This document shows, piece by piece, positions 7,643 to 16,085 of a stretch of 64,000 nucleotides of DNA (its first letter is position 1; each line of letters begins with the position of its first letter). The notes under the pieces were generated by a model that saw only the letters and a list, made by a program, of their open reading frames with translations, did not search any database and had not been told where the DNA came from. The stretch comes from Gottfriedia sp049568075 (lineage in GTDB: Bacteria > Bacillota > Bacilli > Bacillales > Bacillaceae_G): NCBI GenBank assembly GCA_049568075.1, contig CP144911.1. One strand, given 5' to 3'. The translations under genes were made by a program, and so were the position numbers.

Positions 7643-8482
7643 TTACATAAATTGTTCAAAAGCCTTCATATTTCTAATGTCATGACTAGCGGGATCTTTA
7701 AAATACCTAGCGTCCGTAATTTCTTGTGCTAAATAACCTGTATAGCCATTCTTTTTAAGCGTCATTAAATATTCTTTTAAGTTGTGAGTACCGTCACCCC
7801 AGATAAGATGTCCATAAGGATTTCCATCTACAAAGTGCATATGGACAATATCGTTACCAAAAGTATCAAACCAGTCCTGCAATGTTTCACCTGCTACTCC
7901 CATTGCTGTCGTATCGATGAGAATCTTCAAATTAGGATGGTCAATTTCATCAAACATTCTTTTTGCATCATTAACGGTAATTACAAGATTAGATTCCTCT
8001 GGACGTAAACTTTCCAGCGCTAACGTAATTCCTTCACGTTGTGCTACATCAGCTAACCTTGAGAGCATCTCTCTGGATCGTTTCCAAGCTTCTTCACGAT
8101 CTTCATCATAGTAGCCCCATCCTGAATTACACTGCATGATTGGACAGCCTAATTCAGCTGTTGCTTTAATTCCGTTTGAAAAATATTGAAAGCTTTTTTC
8201 AAAAATTTCTGGTTTGGAAGCTGCAAACTGATATTGATACATACAGTTTTCTGGTGTGAAGACCTTTACTTCCAAACCTCTTGAGTTAATTTTTTTCTTT
8301 AGTTCTTTGCAATCAGAGTAATTCATTGGATCTAAATAATAGTGGGGAACACCTGTCCAAAACTCCAGGCTGTTAATTCCTGCTGCCACTTGAGCATCCA
8401 AAAAATATTCCAATGAGTAGCGCATATAATGGATATTCATCCCGGCTATTTGTTCCCTACTTATTAATGGCGTTGTACCCAT
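7643..8482 (-). CDS. frlC: Sugar epimerase, FrlC-like (AP endonuclease 2/TIM-barrel family)
   Basis: This 279-residue xylose-isomerase-like TIM-barrel protein has LALESLRPEESNLVITVNDAKRMFDEI, ILIDTTAMGVAGETLQDWFDTFG, VHMHFVDGNPYGHLIWGDG and YLAQEITDARY. These segments hold the metal-binding Glu, Asp, His and Glu expected in the family. E. coli FrlC interconverts fructoselysine and psicoselysine, so a C3 epimerase for Amadori compounds is the best guess. The start codon overlaps the kinase stop by one base (TAATG), showing translational coupling. It sits between kinase and deglycase genes. Confidence 0.8.
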   Translation of the reverse strand: MGTTPLISREQIAGMNIHYMRYSLEYFLDAQVAAGINSLEFWTGVPHYYLDPMNYSDCKELKKKINSRGLEVKVFTPENCMYQYQFAASKPEIFEKSFQYFSNGIKATAELGCPIMQCNSGWGYYDEDREEAWKRSREMLSRLADVAQREGITLALESLRPEESNLVITVNDAKRMFDEIDHPNLKILIDTTAMGVAGETLQDWFDTFGNDIVHMHFVDGNPYGHLIWGDGTHNLKEYLMTLKKNGYTGYLAQEITDARYFKDPASHDIRNMKAFEQFM

Positions 8483-9324
8483 TAGTCATAAACCTTCCCA
8501 TATCCAAAAGAACCATCTACTAGGCATTGCTTTGAAGAGAAGTCAGCTGCTATTGCAAGGCTGTCGGTAATGATTTGATCTTCATCTAAAATGCCATCAT
8601 TTAGTTTGTTTAAGTAGTTCACCATGAAACTAGTAATAAAGGAATCACCAGCACCCATCGTGTCAATTGCTTTTACAAGCTTTGGTTCCTGTATATAGAA
8701 TTTAGTTCCATTAAATAATAGAGCCCCTTTTTCTCCCATGGTGCATAGCACCAATTTGCATCCCATATTTGATACATTTAACATAAGATTAAGCATATCA
8801 TCTAATGTTAAATGACTACATGAAAAGTAGGCGTAATCCACTAATGGAGCGATTTCGTTTATTTTATTCACCGTAAAATCAGATGAAAAATCGAAGCCAA
8901 TAGGAACACCTAATTCTTTAACTTTTGGTAACTCCTCTTCTGCAAATCCATATAATCCTGAGTGTACTAAATCAAATTCTTTAATATAATTTAAATCTTC
9001 AACCGTTAAATTTAACCCTTGTTCCCTTAATACTCCACAGCGATTACTCCCTATAAATACTCGATCTCCGTCTTTTAGGTTTACTCTTGCACAGCCGTTT
9101 TCGCCTTCATAAACTCTGCTATGACTGATGTCTAATCCTATTTGATTAATGCTTTCCTGCACATGTTCAGCTTCTTTATCTGTTCCAAATGCGCCTAGAA
9201 ATGCAGCATCTACGCCAAGCCTTTTAGCGTATACCGCGAAATTTAATGCATTTCCTCCGGGATACATCGTGCGAATATGTTCATATTTGTCTACAACATT
9301 GTCACCTAGTCCTATTACTTTCAT
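8482..9324 (-). CDS. frlD: PfkB-family fructosamine kinase, FrlD-like
   Basis: This kinase of about 280 residues starts MKVIGLGDNVVDKYEHIRTMYPGGNALNFAVYAKRLG, the pattern of FrlD (fructoselysine 6-kinase). The C-terminal PfkB signature DTMGAGDSFITSFM contains the catalytic Asp. FrlD phosphorylates the sugar at C6 before FrlB cleaves it. The ATG at 9322-9324 has better spacing from GAGG than the adjacent ATG at 9325-9327; either is possible. The gene is in an operon 13 bases downstream of the ABC ATPase stop and overlaps frlC by one base. Confidence 0.86.
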   Translation of the reverse strand: MKVIGLGDNVVDKYEHIRTMYPGGNALNFAVYAKRLGVDAAFLGAFGTDKEAEHVQESINQIGLDISHSRVYEGENGCARVNLKDGDRVFIGSNRCGVLREQGLNLTVEDLNYIKEFDLVHSGLYGFAEEELPKVKELGVPIGFDFSSDFTVNKINEIAPLVDYAYFSCSHLTLDDMLNLMLNVSNMGCKLVLCTMGEKGALLFNGTKFYIQEPKLVKAIDTMGAGDSFITSFMVNYLNKLNDGILDEDQIITDSLAIAADFSSKQCLVDGSFGYGKVYD

Positions 9325-9337
9325 CATTTAACCTCAC

Positions 9338-10060
9338 TTATAATACCTTTGATAAGAAATCAATTGTCCTTGGGTGCTTTGGATTTTCGAAAAATTCCTT
9401 CGGGTTGTTTTCTTCTAAAATTTCCCCCTGATCAATGAACAGAATCCGGTCACCCACTTCTTTTGCAAATCCCATTTCGTGCGTAACAACGACCATGGTC
9501 ATTCCTTCTTTTGCGAGTCCCTTCATTACTGCCAAAACCTCTCCAACCATTTCAGGATCCAAGGCAGATGTCGGTTCATCAAACAACATAACCTCTGGTT
9601 TCATAGCCAGTGCTCTTGCGATAGCGATCCTCTGTTGCTGACCACCAGACAAGGATGATGGATATGCTTCAATCTTCTCTAGTAGACCGACCTTTTTTAA
9701 TAACTCTATTGCTAAACTCTTTGCTTCTGGCCCCTTTAACCCCTTTACTTTAATTGGAGCGTGGCAAATATTTTGAGAAACATTTTTATGTGGGAAGAGG
9801 TTAAACTGCTGAAAAACCATTCCCATTTTTTCTCTTACTTTGTCTATATTTACCTTCTTGGCTGTAATATCTTGCTCATTTACTAAAATGTTCCCGCTTG
9901 TTGGTGTTTCCAATAGGTTGAGACATCTTAGGAATGTACTTTTACCAGAACCAGAAGGACCTATTACAACAACTACTTCTCCCTTTTTAATTGTTACATC
10001 TATTCCTTTTAAAACTTCACTTTTTCCGAAGCTCTTATGTAGATCATTAACGACGATCAC
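9338..10060 (-). CDS. Polar amino acid-type ABC transporter ATPase
   Basis: This 240-residue nucleotide-binding subunit has Walker A GPSGSGKST (about 34-42), Q-loop FQQFNLFPHKNV, signature LSGGQQQRIAIARAL, Walker B VMLFDEPTSALDP and switch His VTHEMGFA. It is closest to GlnQ/ArtM-type ATPases. It starts at a GTG that overlaps the end of the permease gene by 14 bases. With the permease and lipoprotein upstream it forms a complete importer. Operon context with FrlC/D/B-like genes argues for uptake of Amadori compounds such as fructosyl-amino acids rather than a free amino acid. That substrate is inferred. Confidence 0.92.
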   Translation of the reverse strand: MIVVNDLHKSFGKSEVLKGIDVTIKKGEVVVVIGPSGSGKSTFLRCLNLLETPTSGNILVNEQDITAKKVNIDKVREKMGMVFQQFNLFPHKNVSQNICHAPIKVKGLKGPEAKSLAIELLKKVGLLEKIEAYPSSLSGGQQQRIAIARALAMKPEVMLFDEPTSALDPEMVGEVLAVMKGLAKEGMTMVVVTHEMGFAKEVGDRILFIDQGEILEENNPKEFFENPKHPRTIDFLSKVL

Positions 10061-10709
10061 TAGTCTTCAACCTCCTTTCAACAATCCCTAGTAATCTCGA
10101 CAAAGTAAATGTCAATACTAGGTAGCCAAGAGAGGCTACTAGAATTGGTTCTAATCCTAATGCCGTATTTCCCCTAACAATAGTCGTTTCATACATTAGC
10201 TCAGCTACTCCGATAACTGATACGATTGAAGAATCCTTAATACTTCCAATAAATTGATTACCTAGTGCAGGCAAGATATTTTTGAATGCTTGAGGCATGA
10301 TAATATCAAACATTGCAGTTCTTTGACTCATCCCTAAACTTCTTGCTGCTTCCATTTGACCTTTGCTAACTGCTTCAATACCAGAGCGAATCGTTTCTGA
10401 AATATAGGCAGCGGCATTAAGCGATAAAGCGATTGCACCTACCGCCAAGTCTGGTATATCCATACCGCTAAAAAGAGCAGGTACACCAATATAAATAATG
10501 TAAATTTGAGCTAGAAGTGGTGTACCTCTGATGAATTCTACATAAATGTCTCCGATTAGTTTAACAACTTTATATTTAGAACGTCTTAATAATGTTAAAG
10601 CAACGCCAAGGATACTTCCTAAAACAACCGCTATCAACGCAAGAATGATTGTTATATAGATTCCTGTTATAAAAAATTGATAATAGGTTCCAAGGAATGA
10701 AAAATTCAA
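10047..10709 (-). CDS. Polar amino acid-type ABC transporter permease
   Basis: This 220-residue permease of the His/Glu/Gln/Arg/opine class has about five membrane segments. It carries EFIRGTPLLAQIYIIY and an EAA loop, EAARSLGMSQRTAMFDIIMPQAFKNILPALGNQFI. The start is a TTG at 10709 behind GGGGGGAG. It lies between the solute-binding lipoprotein and the ATPase. B. subtilis and E. coli frl systems use sugar-type ABC subunits or an APC permease for the same job, so this is a different solution. Confidence 0.9.
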   Translation of the reverse strand: MNFSFLGTYYQFFITGIYITIILALIAVVLGSILGVALTLLRRSKYKVVKLIGDIYVEFIRGTPLLAQIYIIYIGVPALFSGMDIPDLAVGAIALSLNAAAYISETIRSGIEAVSKGQMEAARSLGMSQRTAMFDIIMPQAFKNILPALGNQFIGSIKDSSIVSVIGVAELMYETTIVRGNTALGLEPILVASLGYLVLTFTLSRLLGIVERRLKTSDRR

Positions 10710-10769
10710 GTGACTCCCCCCTTTTGAATATTGTTTTATATGTGATAAACGGTATGATCAAAAATTTTA

Positions 10770-10783
10770 GAAAAACGCTTTCA
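10770..10783 (-). promoter_or_regulatory. cre-like site inside the frl operon
   Basis: The minus strand reads TGAAAGCGTTTTTC, a partial cre match, in the 98-base gap between the lipoprotein and permease genes. It could give CcpA control inside the operon or repress an internal promoter. Confidence 0.35.
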
Positions 10784-10807
10784 TTTGTCTTATATTTTGA
10801 AGTTAGT

Positions 10808-11626
10808 TTAATTTTGTTTTACTTTCGACATTGCATCAGTTAACCATTTTTCATAATCAGGCTTTGTTCTTTCGATCGTTTTATTAACTGCATTCACTAA
10901 TGCTTTATCTGAGCCATTAGGCATTGCAATCGCTGCACCAGCTGTATCGTCATCAAAAAGAAGTTCTGTTTTCGCTAAACTAGGATTACTTTTTACAAGT
11001 AGCGTAGCAGTTGGACGGTCTACTAAAACTGCGTCTACTTTTTTAGCAGCTAAGTCCATTGCTAATTCAGTTGATTTTCCTAATAGTTTTAAATCAGCAT
11101 TAGGAAATTGCTTTTCTACAATTTGTTCTTGCACAGAAGATTTAATTGCAGCAATTTTCGCATTTTTTAAGCTATCATTCGTCTTAAACTTTTCCAATTC
11201 ACTTTTTCGAACAATCATTACATGTCGATCCTTATAGTATACGTTCGAAAAGTCAGCATTCTTTTCTCTTTCTTCTGTTGGGCTCATAGCCGAAATAATC
11301 ATGTCAATTTTTCCACTTTGAAGAGCAACTAATAAACCATCAAAGTCCATATCTTTTATTTCATATTTAACACCTAAATCTTTAGACACTTGATCTAGTA
11401 ATTTAATATCAGAACCAATAATTTTATCTTTTCCGCCATCAACAGTATGGAATTCATAAGGAGGTGTTGCTGCCATCATCCCAACAACAATTTTGCCTTT
11501 TTGCTTAATGCCTTCAAGCCCCGATTTTGATGCTGTTTTTTCAGCTGCTCCACAACCTGCCAATGAGATCGCAAGTAAACCTGATAATGCAATACCGCTT
11601 ACTTTTTTAACTAATGCTTTTTTCAT
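10808..11626 (-). CDS. Solute-binding lipoprotein of polar amino acid ABC importer
   Basis: This 272-residue protein has a lipobox LAISLAGCG, so Cys25 would be lipidated and the protein anchored outside the membrane. The remainder is a type 3 solute-binding domain (KIVVGMMAATPPYEF, DMDFDGLLVALQSGKIDMIISAMSPTEEREKNADFSN, AAIKSSVQEQIV). It opens the six-gene frl-type operon and follows a strong regulated promoter. The start is an ATG behind AAGGGGGA. The specific ligand is unknown; Amadori-type amino-acid conjugates are inferred from the operon. Confidence 0.9.
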   Translation of the reverse strand: MKKALVKKVSGIALSGLLAISLAGCGAAEKTASKSGLEGIKQKGKIVVGMMAATPPYEFHTVDGGKDKIIGSDIKLLDQVSKDLGVKYEIKDMDFDGLLVALQSGKIDMIISAMSPTEEREKNADFSNVYYKDRHVMIVRKSELEKFKTNDSLKNAKIAAIKSSVQEQIVEKQFPNADLKLLGKSTELAMDLAAKKVDAVLVDRPTATLLVKSNPSLAKTELLFDDDTAGAAIAMPNGSDKALVNAVNKTIERTKPDYEKWLTDAMSKVKQN

Positions 11627-11697
11627 CTCTTTATTCCCCCTTAGTAGTTTAGTAGAATTTTTTACTTACATAATATACTAATACCATCCAAAACATA

Positions 11698-11746
11698 TAA
11701 TAACGTTATATAACATTATATTAGTGAATAAGTCCCATAAAGTCAA
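11698..11746 (-). promoter_or_regulatory. Sigma-A promoter and GntR-type operator of the frl operon
   Basis: The minus strand has TTGACT (11741-11746), a 17-base spacer and TAATAT (11718-11723). Directly downstream lies TTATATAACGTTATTA (11698-11713). The region resembles that upstream of frlB copy 1, including the bases beyond -35 (ATTTTCAGAA), so the two promoters may share an origin. Confidence 0.78.
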
Positions 11747-11804
11747 TGATATTTCTGAAAATTTTTAATTAAAAGTCTATTAGAGCTATTAAGATGCTTA
11801 TATA

Positions 11805-11840
11805 AGAAAAAACTGTTGATAATAACAACAGTTACTTGTT
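11805..11840. terminator. Hairpin terminator
   Basis: AACTGTTG-ataataa-CAACAGTT is flanked by a T run on both strands. It lies between the frl operon promoter and the glucosidase remnant and could insulate the promoter. The rest of 11840-11990 shows no gene. Confidence 0.6.
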
Positions 11841-11993
11841 TTTTTCTTCTTGTAATACGTTGTAATTTCACTACGAAACTTGCTATTAATATTGATAGAA
11901 TTACCTATTCTTAATTAAGGAACTACATAGGGGATCGATTTAGTCTGTTCATTTTTAAGTTTAATAATGGAAGGAAATAATAGATTAATATAA

Positions 11994-12033
11994 AAATAAC
12001 GTACATATTCATTTACAAATATGTACGTTATTT
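11994..12033 (-). terminator. Terminator after the glucosidase remnant
   Basis: AAATAACGTACATATT and its complement form a long stem with a 7-base loop and a T-rich exit on the minus strand. It probably terminated the original glucosidase gene. Confidence 0.75.
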
Positions 12034-12046
12034 CTTATATCTTTCA

Positions 12047-12304
12047 TTAATCAAGTTGTTCCCCATTAGTTTGAATAACATTTTGGTACCAGTAAAATGA
12101 TTTTTTCTTTTTGCGCTCTAAAGTTCCGCTTCCATCATCTTGTTTGTCTACATAAATAAAGCCGTAACGTTTAGACATTTCACCTGTAGACGCACTTACT
12201 AAGTCAATGCATCCCCATGGAGTGTAACCCATCAGTTCGACGCCATCCTCGATTGCTTCACCGATTGCCTCAATATGACTACGTAGGTAATCTATTCTGT
12301 TAGT
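12047..12304 (-). pseudogene. 6-phospho-beta-glucosidase (GH1) C-terminal remnant
   Basis: Eighty-five codons without a usable beginning read RIDYLRSHIEAIGEAIEDGV, then MGYTPWGCIDLVSASTGEMSKRYGFIYVD and a KKKSFYWYQ end, matching the C-terminal fifth of GH1 phospho-beta-glucosidases. A stop at 12305-12307 and the absence of the other catalytic half show that it is a truncated relic. The region 12308-12420 has no recognisable coding sequence. Confidence 0.85.
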
Positions 12305-12429
12305 TTATTCCAAATTATTCAGAAGAGGAATGACTGAGTACTCTCCGTAGTCTGTTAAAACTGTAGCTAATTAACTTAGTACTTCTTCGATCTATATCAA
12401 ATATAAATGATACCGAATTTTCAGATAAA

Positions 12430-12466
12430 AAAAAGAGATGCTAATTCAAATACGAATTACATCTCC
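12430..12466 (-). terminator. Terminator of LysP-type permease
   Basis: GAGATGTAATTC-gtattt-GAATTAGCATCTC is followed by eight T on the minus strand. It lies 52 bases after the permease stop. Confidence 0.85.
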
Positions 12467-12517
12467 AAACAATTTACTATTCAATTAAAAGCTAGATCTT
12501 AAATATGTTGTTCACAC

Positions 12518-13996
12518 TCACTTCTCCAAATCACACTCATTAAGCTGAACAATTTTTGTTCTTTTTATTAGTTTATAGCCAATCCATAAAACAAGGAATA
12601 ATGGCAAACCTATATATGAAACAAGTACACCGTTCCAGTCAATTGCTTTGCCCATAAATGCTGAATAGTTTTGTCCAAGAATAACGACCCCACATAGTAC
12701 GAAAGCAAATATTGGTCCGAACGGGAACCACTTTGCTTTATACGGTAGCTCATTTAAATCCTTCCCTTGTGCTACGTAAGCTTTACGGAATCGATAATGA
12801 CAAATTGCTATACCAAGCCAAGCAATAAAACCAGACATACCTGAAGCATTCAGTAACCAAACGTAAACAACTCCATCACCGAATAGTGAAGCTAAAAATG
12901 CTAATGTACCGACTGCCGCTGTAATGATTAATGCATTAACAGGTACACCCCTTTTATTTAATCTACCTAATGCTTTTGGAGCTTTCCCTTGACGAGCCAT
13001 ATCCCACAGCATTCGAGCTGAAGCATACATTCCTGAGTTTCCAGCTGATAAAACCGCCGTTAAGATCACTGCATTCATTACAGACGCTGCAAATGCAATG
13101 CCAGCTTTATCAAAAACTAGCGTAAATGGACTAACAGCTACATCTCCACTTGCTAGATTATGATTTGTATATGGTATTAGTAGACCTATTACAAATACAG
13201 ATAATACGTAAAATAATAAAATACGCCAAAATATTTGGCGAGCCGCACGAGGAATATTTCGCTCTGGCTCCTCGCTCTCCCCAGCTGCTACCCCTAATAA
13301 CTCGGTACCTTGGAAAGAAAATCCAGCTGCCATAAAAATTCCAAGCGTCGCCATGAATCCTCCATGAAAAGGAGCATCACCAACTGTAAAGTTTTTAAAC
13401 CCTACTGCTTCTCCACCAATAATGCCAAAAATCATTAAAAATCCCGAAATTAAAAAAATGATGACTGTAACAACTTTTATAATAGAAAACCAGTATTCAG
13501 ATTCCCCAAACCCTTTAACAGACAGATAGTTTAACAGAAAGATAATAACTAAAAATAATGAACTCCATAAGAGTGAGGAAGTATGTGGTAACCAGAATTT
13601 CATAACCATTGTAACTGCAGCTAATTCAGCTGCTATCGTAATTGCCCAGTTATACCAGTAATTCCAACCAAGTGCAAAACCAAGTGCAGGATCAACGAAT
13701 TTTGTTGCGTATGTACTAAAAGATCCGGCAACTGGCATATATGTAGCCATCTCAGCAAGGCTTGTCATTAAAAAGTACACCATTATTCCAATCGCTATAT
13801 AAGCCGCGAGAACACCACCTGGTCCAGCATTATGGATTGCACCTCCACTTGCCAAAAATAGACCTGTTCCAATTGTTCCTCCTAGTGAAATCATTGTAAT
13901 ATGACGGGGTTTTAATCCACGCTTTAACTCATGAGGTATAGAAGGAATATGATTCTCAGAATCAATGACTGTTATTGTATTTACCGTATTTTTCAT
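12518..13996 (-). CDS. lysP-like: Lysine-type amino acid permease (AAT family)
   Basis: This 492-residue transporter has about 12 membrane segments and the AAT signatures LKRGLKPRHITMISLGGTIGTGLF, AGPGGVLAAY, MATYMPVAGSFSTYATKFVDPALGFALGWNYWYNW and GTELLGVAAGESEEPERNIPRA. LysP-type proteins take up lysine by proton symport. The location next to the lysine 2,3-aminomutase operon supports lysine, but related AAT permeases carry other amino acids. The start is an ATG behind AAAGGAG. It has its own terminator. No sigma-54 promoter is visible before it. Confidence 0.8.
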   Translation of the reverse strand: MKNTVNTITVIDSENHIPSIPHELKRGLKPRHITMISLGGTIGTGLFLASGGAIHNAGPGGVLAAYIAIGIMVYFLMTSLAEMATYMPVAGSFSTYATKFVDPALGFALGWNYWYNWAITIAAELAAVTMVMKFWLPHTSSLLWSSLFLVIIFLLNYLSVKGFGESEYWFSIIKVVTVIIFLISGFLMIFGIIGGEAVGFKNFTVGDAPFHGGFMATLGIFMAAGFSFQGTELLGVAAGESEEPERNIPRAARQIFWRILLFYVLSVFVIGLLIPYTNHNLASGDVAVSPFTLVFDKAGIAFAASVMNAVILTAVLSAGNSGMYASARMLWDMARQGKAPKALGRLNKRGVPVNALIITAAVGTLAFLASLFGDGVVYVWLLNASGMSGFIAWLGIAICHYRFRKAYVAQGKDLNELPYKAKWFPFGPIFAFVLCGVVILGQNYSAFMGKAIDWNGVLVSYIGLPLFLVLWIGYKLIKRTKIVQLNECDLEK

Positions 13997-14092
13997 TAAA
14001 ATACTCCTTTTCAGTCGTTTTTTGGATTCGTTAATTTTCTGATTTTTTTAACATCCATTGGCAGGATTAGGAAAAAGTTTGAACATTAGAGA

Positions 14093-14122
14093 AAATGAGA
14101 AGCGACTATTCGCTTCTCATTT
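14093..14122 (-). terminator. Terminator of kamA-yokU operon
   Basis: AAATGAGAAGCG-aatagt-CGCTTCTCATTT begins at the yokU stop codon and ends the operon. Confidence 0.8.
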
Positions 14123-14123
14123 C

Positions 14124-14405
14124 TTACTTGGAAAAATCAAAATAATTCTTCTTTAATAATCTTTGTTGCTCGATCAACTCATTATATGAAGTTGTTTTAC
14201 CAAGCAGCTTTGTGTTAATTAAGTATAATTGCTCCTCAATTGCACCAACAGTATCATCTGTTTGATATGTTATTTTACAATCTAAGCAAATGATACATGG
14301 TGTTTCTTTAATCTCAATTGCCTTCGTACCATCAGGAAGTTCCCAGTAAACCGTATTTGTTGATTCAACTATATTAGCTGATTCACACCACTGACATTTC
14401 ATCAT
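14124..14405 (-). CDS. yokU: YokU-family zinc-finger-like small protein
   Basis: This 93-residue soluble protein has two CxxC pairs (KCQWCES near the N terminus and PCIICLDCKITYQ around residue 40), suggesting a zinc site. It resembles the YokU/YgiT-like small proteins found beside kamA in Bacillus. The ATG overlaps the kamA stop (ATGA), so translation is coupled. Its function is unknown; a role linked to lysine aminomutase is inferred from conserved position only. Confidence 0.82.
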   Translation of the reverse strand: MMKCQWCESANIVESTNTVYWELPDGTKAIEIKETPCIICLDCKITYQTDDTVGAIEEQLYLINTKLLGKTTSYNELIEQQRLLKKNYFDFSK

Positions 14406-15832
14406 TCAGCGTCTCCTTGCGCACTTCCTACTAGTTTTTCACTTACTTGGATTTTTGTAAGCTGTGCTTGGAATTTCTTTTCTTTTAACTCGTCGCGTTT
14501 ATCGCGCTTATCTTTCAATGAAGCATGCTCTGGGTTTGTTGCATATGTTTTACGAACTTCCATACGTTGTAAACCTTCCGGTACAAGATTGAATTTTGTT
14601 TCATTCATCAATCCTGCGATTCCTGCATTGGAACGTTTTTCATCCATATTAGGATAAATTTCTTTAAAGTATGCTTCTGCTCTACCTGGTACGTAATTTT
14701 GTGGTTCCGGATAAGTAGTAATTACACCTTCAAAATTACGAAGAACAACTTTATCAGCACTTTGAGAAATTAAGTAATTTGGTTGAAGAGAAATTTTTCC
14801 TCCGCCACCCGGTGCGTCTACTACAAATGTTGGTACTGCATATCCAGAAGTATGGCCGCGCAATCCTTCCATAATTTCTAAACCTTTTGAAACAGGTGCA
14901 CGGAAGTGTCCAATACCTTCTGATAAATCACATTGGTAAATATAATACGGGCGAACACGAATTTTAACTAAATCATGCATTAGCTTTTTCATAATTGGTA
15001 CACTGTCGTTAATTCCAGCCAAGATTACAGCTTGGTTTCCTAACGGTACACCAGCATTTGCAAGCATTTCACAAGCTCGTTTCGATTCTTCTGTAATTTC
15101 AATTGAAGTATTAAAGTGAGTATTCAACCAAACCGGATGATATTTTTTTAAGATATTACAAAGATTTTCAGTAATACGTTGTGGGAATACTACAGGTGCC
15201 CTTGTACCAATACGGATAATTTCCACATGTGGAATTTCACGTAAATTTTTTAAAATATACTCTAGAATATTATCGTTAATTAAAAGACCATCTCCACCTG
15301 AAATAAGTACATCTCGTACTTGAGGATTTTTGCTAATGTAATTAATAGCAGCATCAAGCTGTTTCTTTGGAACTCCCATTCCAATTTGTCCTGAGAAGCG
15401 ACGTCTAGTACAGTAACGACAGTACATTGAGCATTGATTTGTTACTAAAAATAGTACACGATCTGGATAACGATGTGTTAAACCTGGAACAGGAGAATCT
15501 TCATCCTCATGAAGAGGGTCCTCTAAATCATACTTAGTTTTATGAATCTCCGCAGAGATTGGAACTGATTGCATACGAACTGGACAACGTGGGTCATCCG
15601 GATTCATTAACGATGCATAATATGGGGTAATGTTTAGTGGAATTGTTTTTGTCGCAATTCGTACCCCATCTTCTTCGTCAGGCGTGAGGTTAATTATTTG
15701 CTTTAACTCATCCAATGATTTGATGGTATTTGTAAGTTGCCAAACCCAATCATTCCATTGTTCCTCTGTTACATCTTTCCATAATTCAACTTCTTTCCAA
15801 TGTCTTTTTGGAGCATAGACCGCATTTACCAT
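14402..15832 (-). CDS. kamA: Lysine 2,3-aminomutase (radical SAM, PLP)
   Basis: This 476-residue enzyme converts L-lysine to L-beta-lysine. The radical-SAM cluster motif is C134-S-M-Y-C138-R-Y-C141, and the PLP lysine is K346 in DAPGGGGK. The start is put at the ATG at 15830-15832 (MVNAVYAPKRHW) behind AAAGGGG. An in-frame ATG further upstream would begin before the sigma-54 promoter at 15870-15886, so it cannot be used by that transcript. It is followed by yokU with a 4-base overlap and preceded by the sigma-54 activator gene. With the yodPQRST products it supplies the first step of lysine catabolism, or of beta-lysine-derived solutes. Confidence 0.95.
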   Translation of the reverse strand: MVNAVYAPKRHWKEVELWKDVTEEQWNDWVWQLTNTIKSLDELKQIINLTPDEEDGVRIATKTIPLNITPYYASLMNPDDPRCPVRMQSVPISAEIHKTKYDLEDPLHEDEDSPVPGLTHRYPDRVLFLVTNQCSMYCRYCTRRRFSGQIGMGVPKKQLDAAINYISKNPQVRDVLISGGDGLLINDNILEYILKNLREIPHVEIIRIGTRAPVVFPQRITENLCNILKKYHPVWLNTHFNTSIEITEESKRACEMLANAGVPLGNQAVILAGINDSVPIMKKLMHDLVKIRVRPYYIYQCDLSEGIGHFRAPVSKGLEIMEGLRGHTSGYAVPTFVVDAPGGGGKISLQPNYLISQSADKVVLRNFEGVITTYPEPQNYVPGRAEAYFKEIYPNMDEKRSNAGIAGLMNETKFNLVPEGLQRMEVRKTYATNPEHASLKDKRDKRDELKEKKFQAQLTKIQVSEKLVGSAQGDAE

Positions 15833-15869
15833 ACTTACATCCCCTTTCAAACTGTTTGTTTTAATATAT

Positions 15870-15886
15870 AGCAAGAGCCGTGCCAA
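15870..15886 (-). promoter_or_regulatory. Sigma-54 promoter of kamA-yokU
   Basis: The minus strand reads TTGGCACGGCTCTTGCT, a perfect -24/-12 match with correct spacing. It lies about 40 bases before the chosen kamA start and fixes that start. A partial match to the putative activator motif (CAGGCTGAATA) lies about 50 bases upstream near 15936-15946. Confidence 0.9.
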
Positions 15887-16008
15887 AAATTTACAATTAT
15901 TTAATAAAAACGCCACAAATATAGAAAATTCTAACTATTCAGCCTGTTTTTTTATTTTTTAAAGTTAAAATCTTAAGTTGGTATCTTCCCAAGATGAATC
16001 AAAAATAA

Positions 16009-16034
16009 TAAAACCGCCTAAAATTAGGCGGCTT
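16009..16034 (-). terminator. Terminator of sigma-54 activator gene
   Basis: AAGCCGCCTAA and its complement form a tight stem followed by TTTTATTATTTTT on the minus strand, separating the regulator from the kamA promoter. Confidence 0.85.
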
Positions 16035-16085
16035 GGCTATTGAATGAAGTGCTAAAACTAGATTTTTTAGAGATTTAAATGTAGT

